From Pontixanthobacter aestiaquae (GTDB lineage: Bacteria; Pseudomonadota; Alphaproteobacteria; Sphingomonadales; Sphingomonadaceae), in assembly GCF_009827455.1 (NCBI RefSeq), contig NZ_WTYZ01000001.1, positions 682,001 through 746,000 on the forward strand: a DNA stretch of 64,000 nucleotides, read 5' to 3'. The notes beneath the pieces are model-generated. The model was given only the letters and a program-made list of their open reading frames with translations. It did not search any database and was not told the origin of the DNA. Below, piece by piece: positions 63,516-64,000 of the stretch (positions within the stretch are counted from its first letter, which is position 1; each line of letters opens with the position of its first letter). A program made the translations under genes and the position numbers.

Positions 63516-64000
63516 ATGAAAAAGATTCTCGGCATTGTCGTGTTGGTGGCGGTTCTCGCTGCCGCGATCTGGTGGCTGTTCATCCGCCATGATCCGGTTG
63601 CCAAGGCCGAGGATGTTGCCGAAGCAGAAGCGGCCGTCACGATCGCCGACTATCCGCAGCAAGTTCTATGGGGCGATACGCACCTCCACACCGACAATTC
63701 AATCGATGCATTTGGTTTCGGTACGCGCCTTGGGCCCGATGCGGCGCTGAAATTCGCGCGCGGCGAGAAAGTCACCGCGACGATGGGCATGGAAGCGCAG
63801 CTCGCGCGGCCGCTCGATTTCCTGGTGATCGCCGATCACAGCGACGGGCTGGGCGCAACACGGCGGCTGTATGATGCGCCGCGCTTCATGATCCAGGATG
63901 ACACGCTGCTGCGCTGGCACGATATGATGCAAGAATCGCCCGAGCAGTCGCAGCTGGCCATTGCCGAACTGATCACTGCGGCCTCCAATGGCACTTTGCC
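63516..64000 (+). CDS. DUF3604 family protein, N-terminal part, cut by window edge
   Basis: The frame from ATG 63516 runs off the right edge with 161 codons visible. It has a membrane anchor (MKKILGIVVLVAVLAAAIWWLF) and then LWGDTHLHTDNSID and DFLVIADHSDGLG. These are PHP-like metal motifs of the DUF3604 family, large putative metallo-hydrolases often linked to envelope or organophosphorus metabolism. AGGAGGGG precedes the ATG, and a CCGCGA/TCGCGG hairpin (63484-63500) lies just before it. Confidence 0.85.
   Translation, partial: MKKILGIVVLVAVLAAAIWWLFIRHDPVAKAEDVAEAEAAVTIADYPQQVLWGDTHLHTDNSIDAFGFGTRLGPDAALKFARGEKVTATMGMEAQLARPLDFLVIADHSDGLGATRRLYDAPRFMIQDDTLLRWHDMMQESPEQSQLAIAELITAASNGTL

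Overview
The window comes from a high-GC alphaproteobacterium, most likely an erythrobacter-like member of the Sphingomonadales. The grounds are: a PEP-CTERM protein with the sphingomonad-style VPAPGG sorting tail, alphaproteobacterial versions of guaA, tldD, putA and hut, dense GANTC (CcrM-type) sites upstream of nrdA, and many short genes with clear AGGAG ribosome sites. This assignment is by eye; no database was searched. Gene density is high, operons are short, and no insertion sequence, integrase, prophage or CRISPR array was seen.

Layout. (1) 1-5.1 kb is a PEP-CTERM surface-protein locus: a truncated secreted protein gene on the minus strand behind a consensus sigma-54 promoter, a TPR lipoprotein, a second sigma-54-like promoter driving a PEP-CTERM protein, and a paralogous TPR lipoprotein. 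A broken copy of the start of guaA lies between the two TPR genes, and intact guaA follows at 5.7 kb. (2) 7.3-25.8 kb is mixed metabolism and stress genes: two tandem HhH-GPD base-excision glycosylases, an SDR, a LysE exporter with a divergent Lrp/AsnC regulator, a nitronate monooxygenase-like protein, tandem DUF6491-like secreted proteins, tldD, an ABC ATPase, nadB, a GumN-type protein, a serine hydrolase, an M19-like dipeptidase, an ECF sigma factor coupled to a DUF6768-like membrane protein, and an alpha/beta hydrolase. (3) 25.8-34 kb holds class I ribonucleotide reductase, with nrdA and nrdB separated by a GntP permease and three small envelope genes. A low-GC NACHT NTPase, probably a single-gene antiphage factor, follows nrdB at once. 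(4) 34-44.6 kb is short envelope, sulfotransferase, nuclease, argB, folD, MarC and TetR-MAPEG genes. (5) 44.6-53.8 kb has a Lon-domain protein, a CnoX-like thioredoxin, tRNA-Gly(GCC) and a complete five-step histidine degradation cluster: hutC-hutF on the minus strand, hutI-hutH-hutG-hutU on the plus strand, with one palindromic operator between them. (6) 53.8-64 kb has a ZnuD-like TonB receptor behind a Zur-box-like dyad, a saccharopine-dehydrogenase-like reductase, dcd, two nested palindromic repeat elements around a secreted protein, putA, a MaoC dehydratase and the start of a DUF3604 gene.

How the parts work together. The hut genes convert histidine to glutamate and formate through formylglutamate, and putA converts proline to glutamate, so the right half supports growth on amino acids. 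NrdA, NrdB and Dcd all feed dNTP synthesis. The left edge is a regulated surface-protein export locus. The points most worth a second look are the guaA relic that marks a tandem duplication, the paired sigma-54 promoters, the isolated NACHT gene with a truncated gene at its 3' border, and several shared intergenic repeat families.
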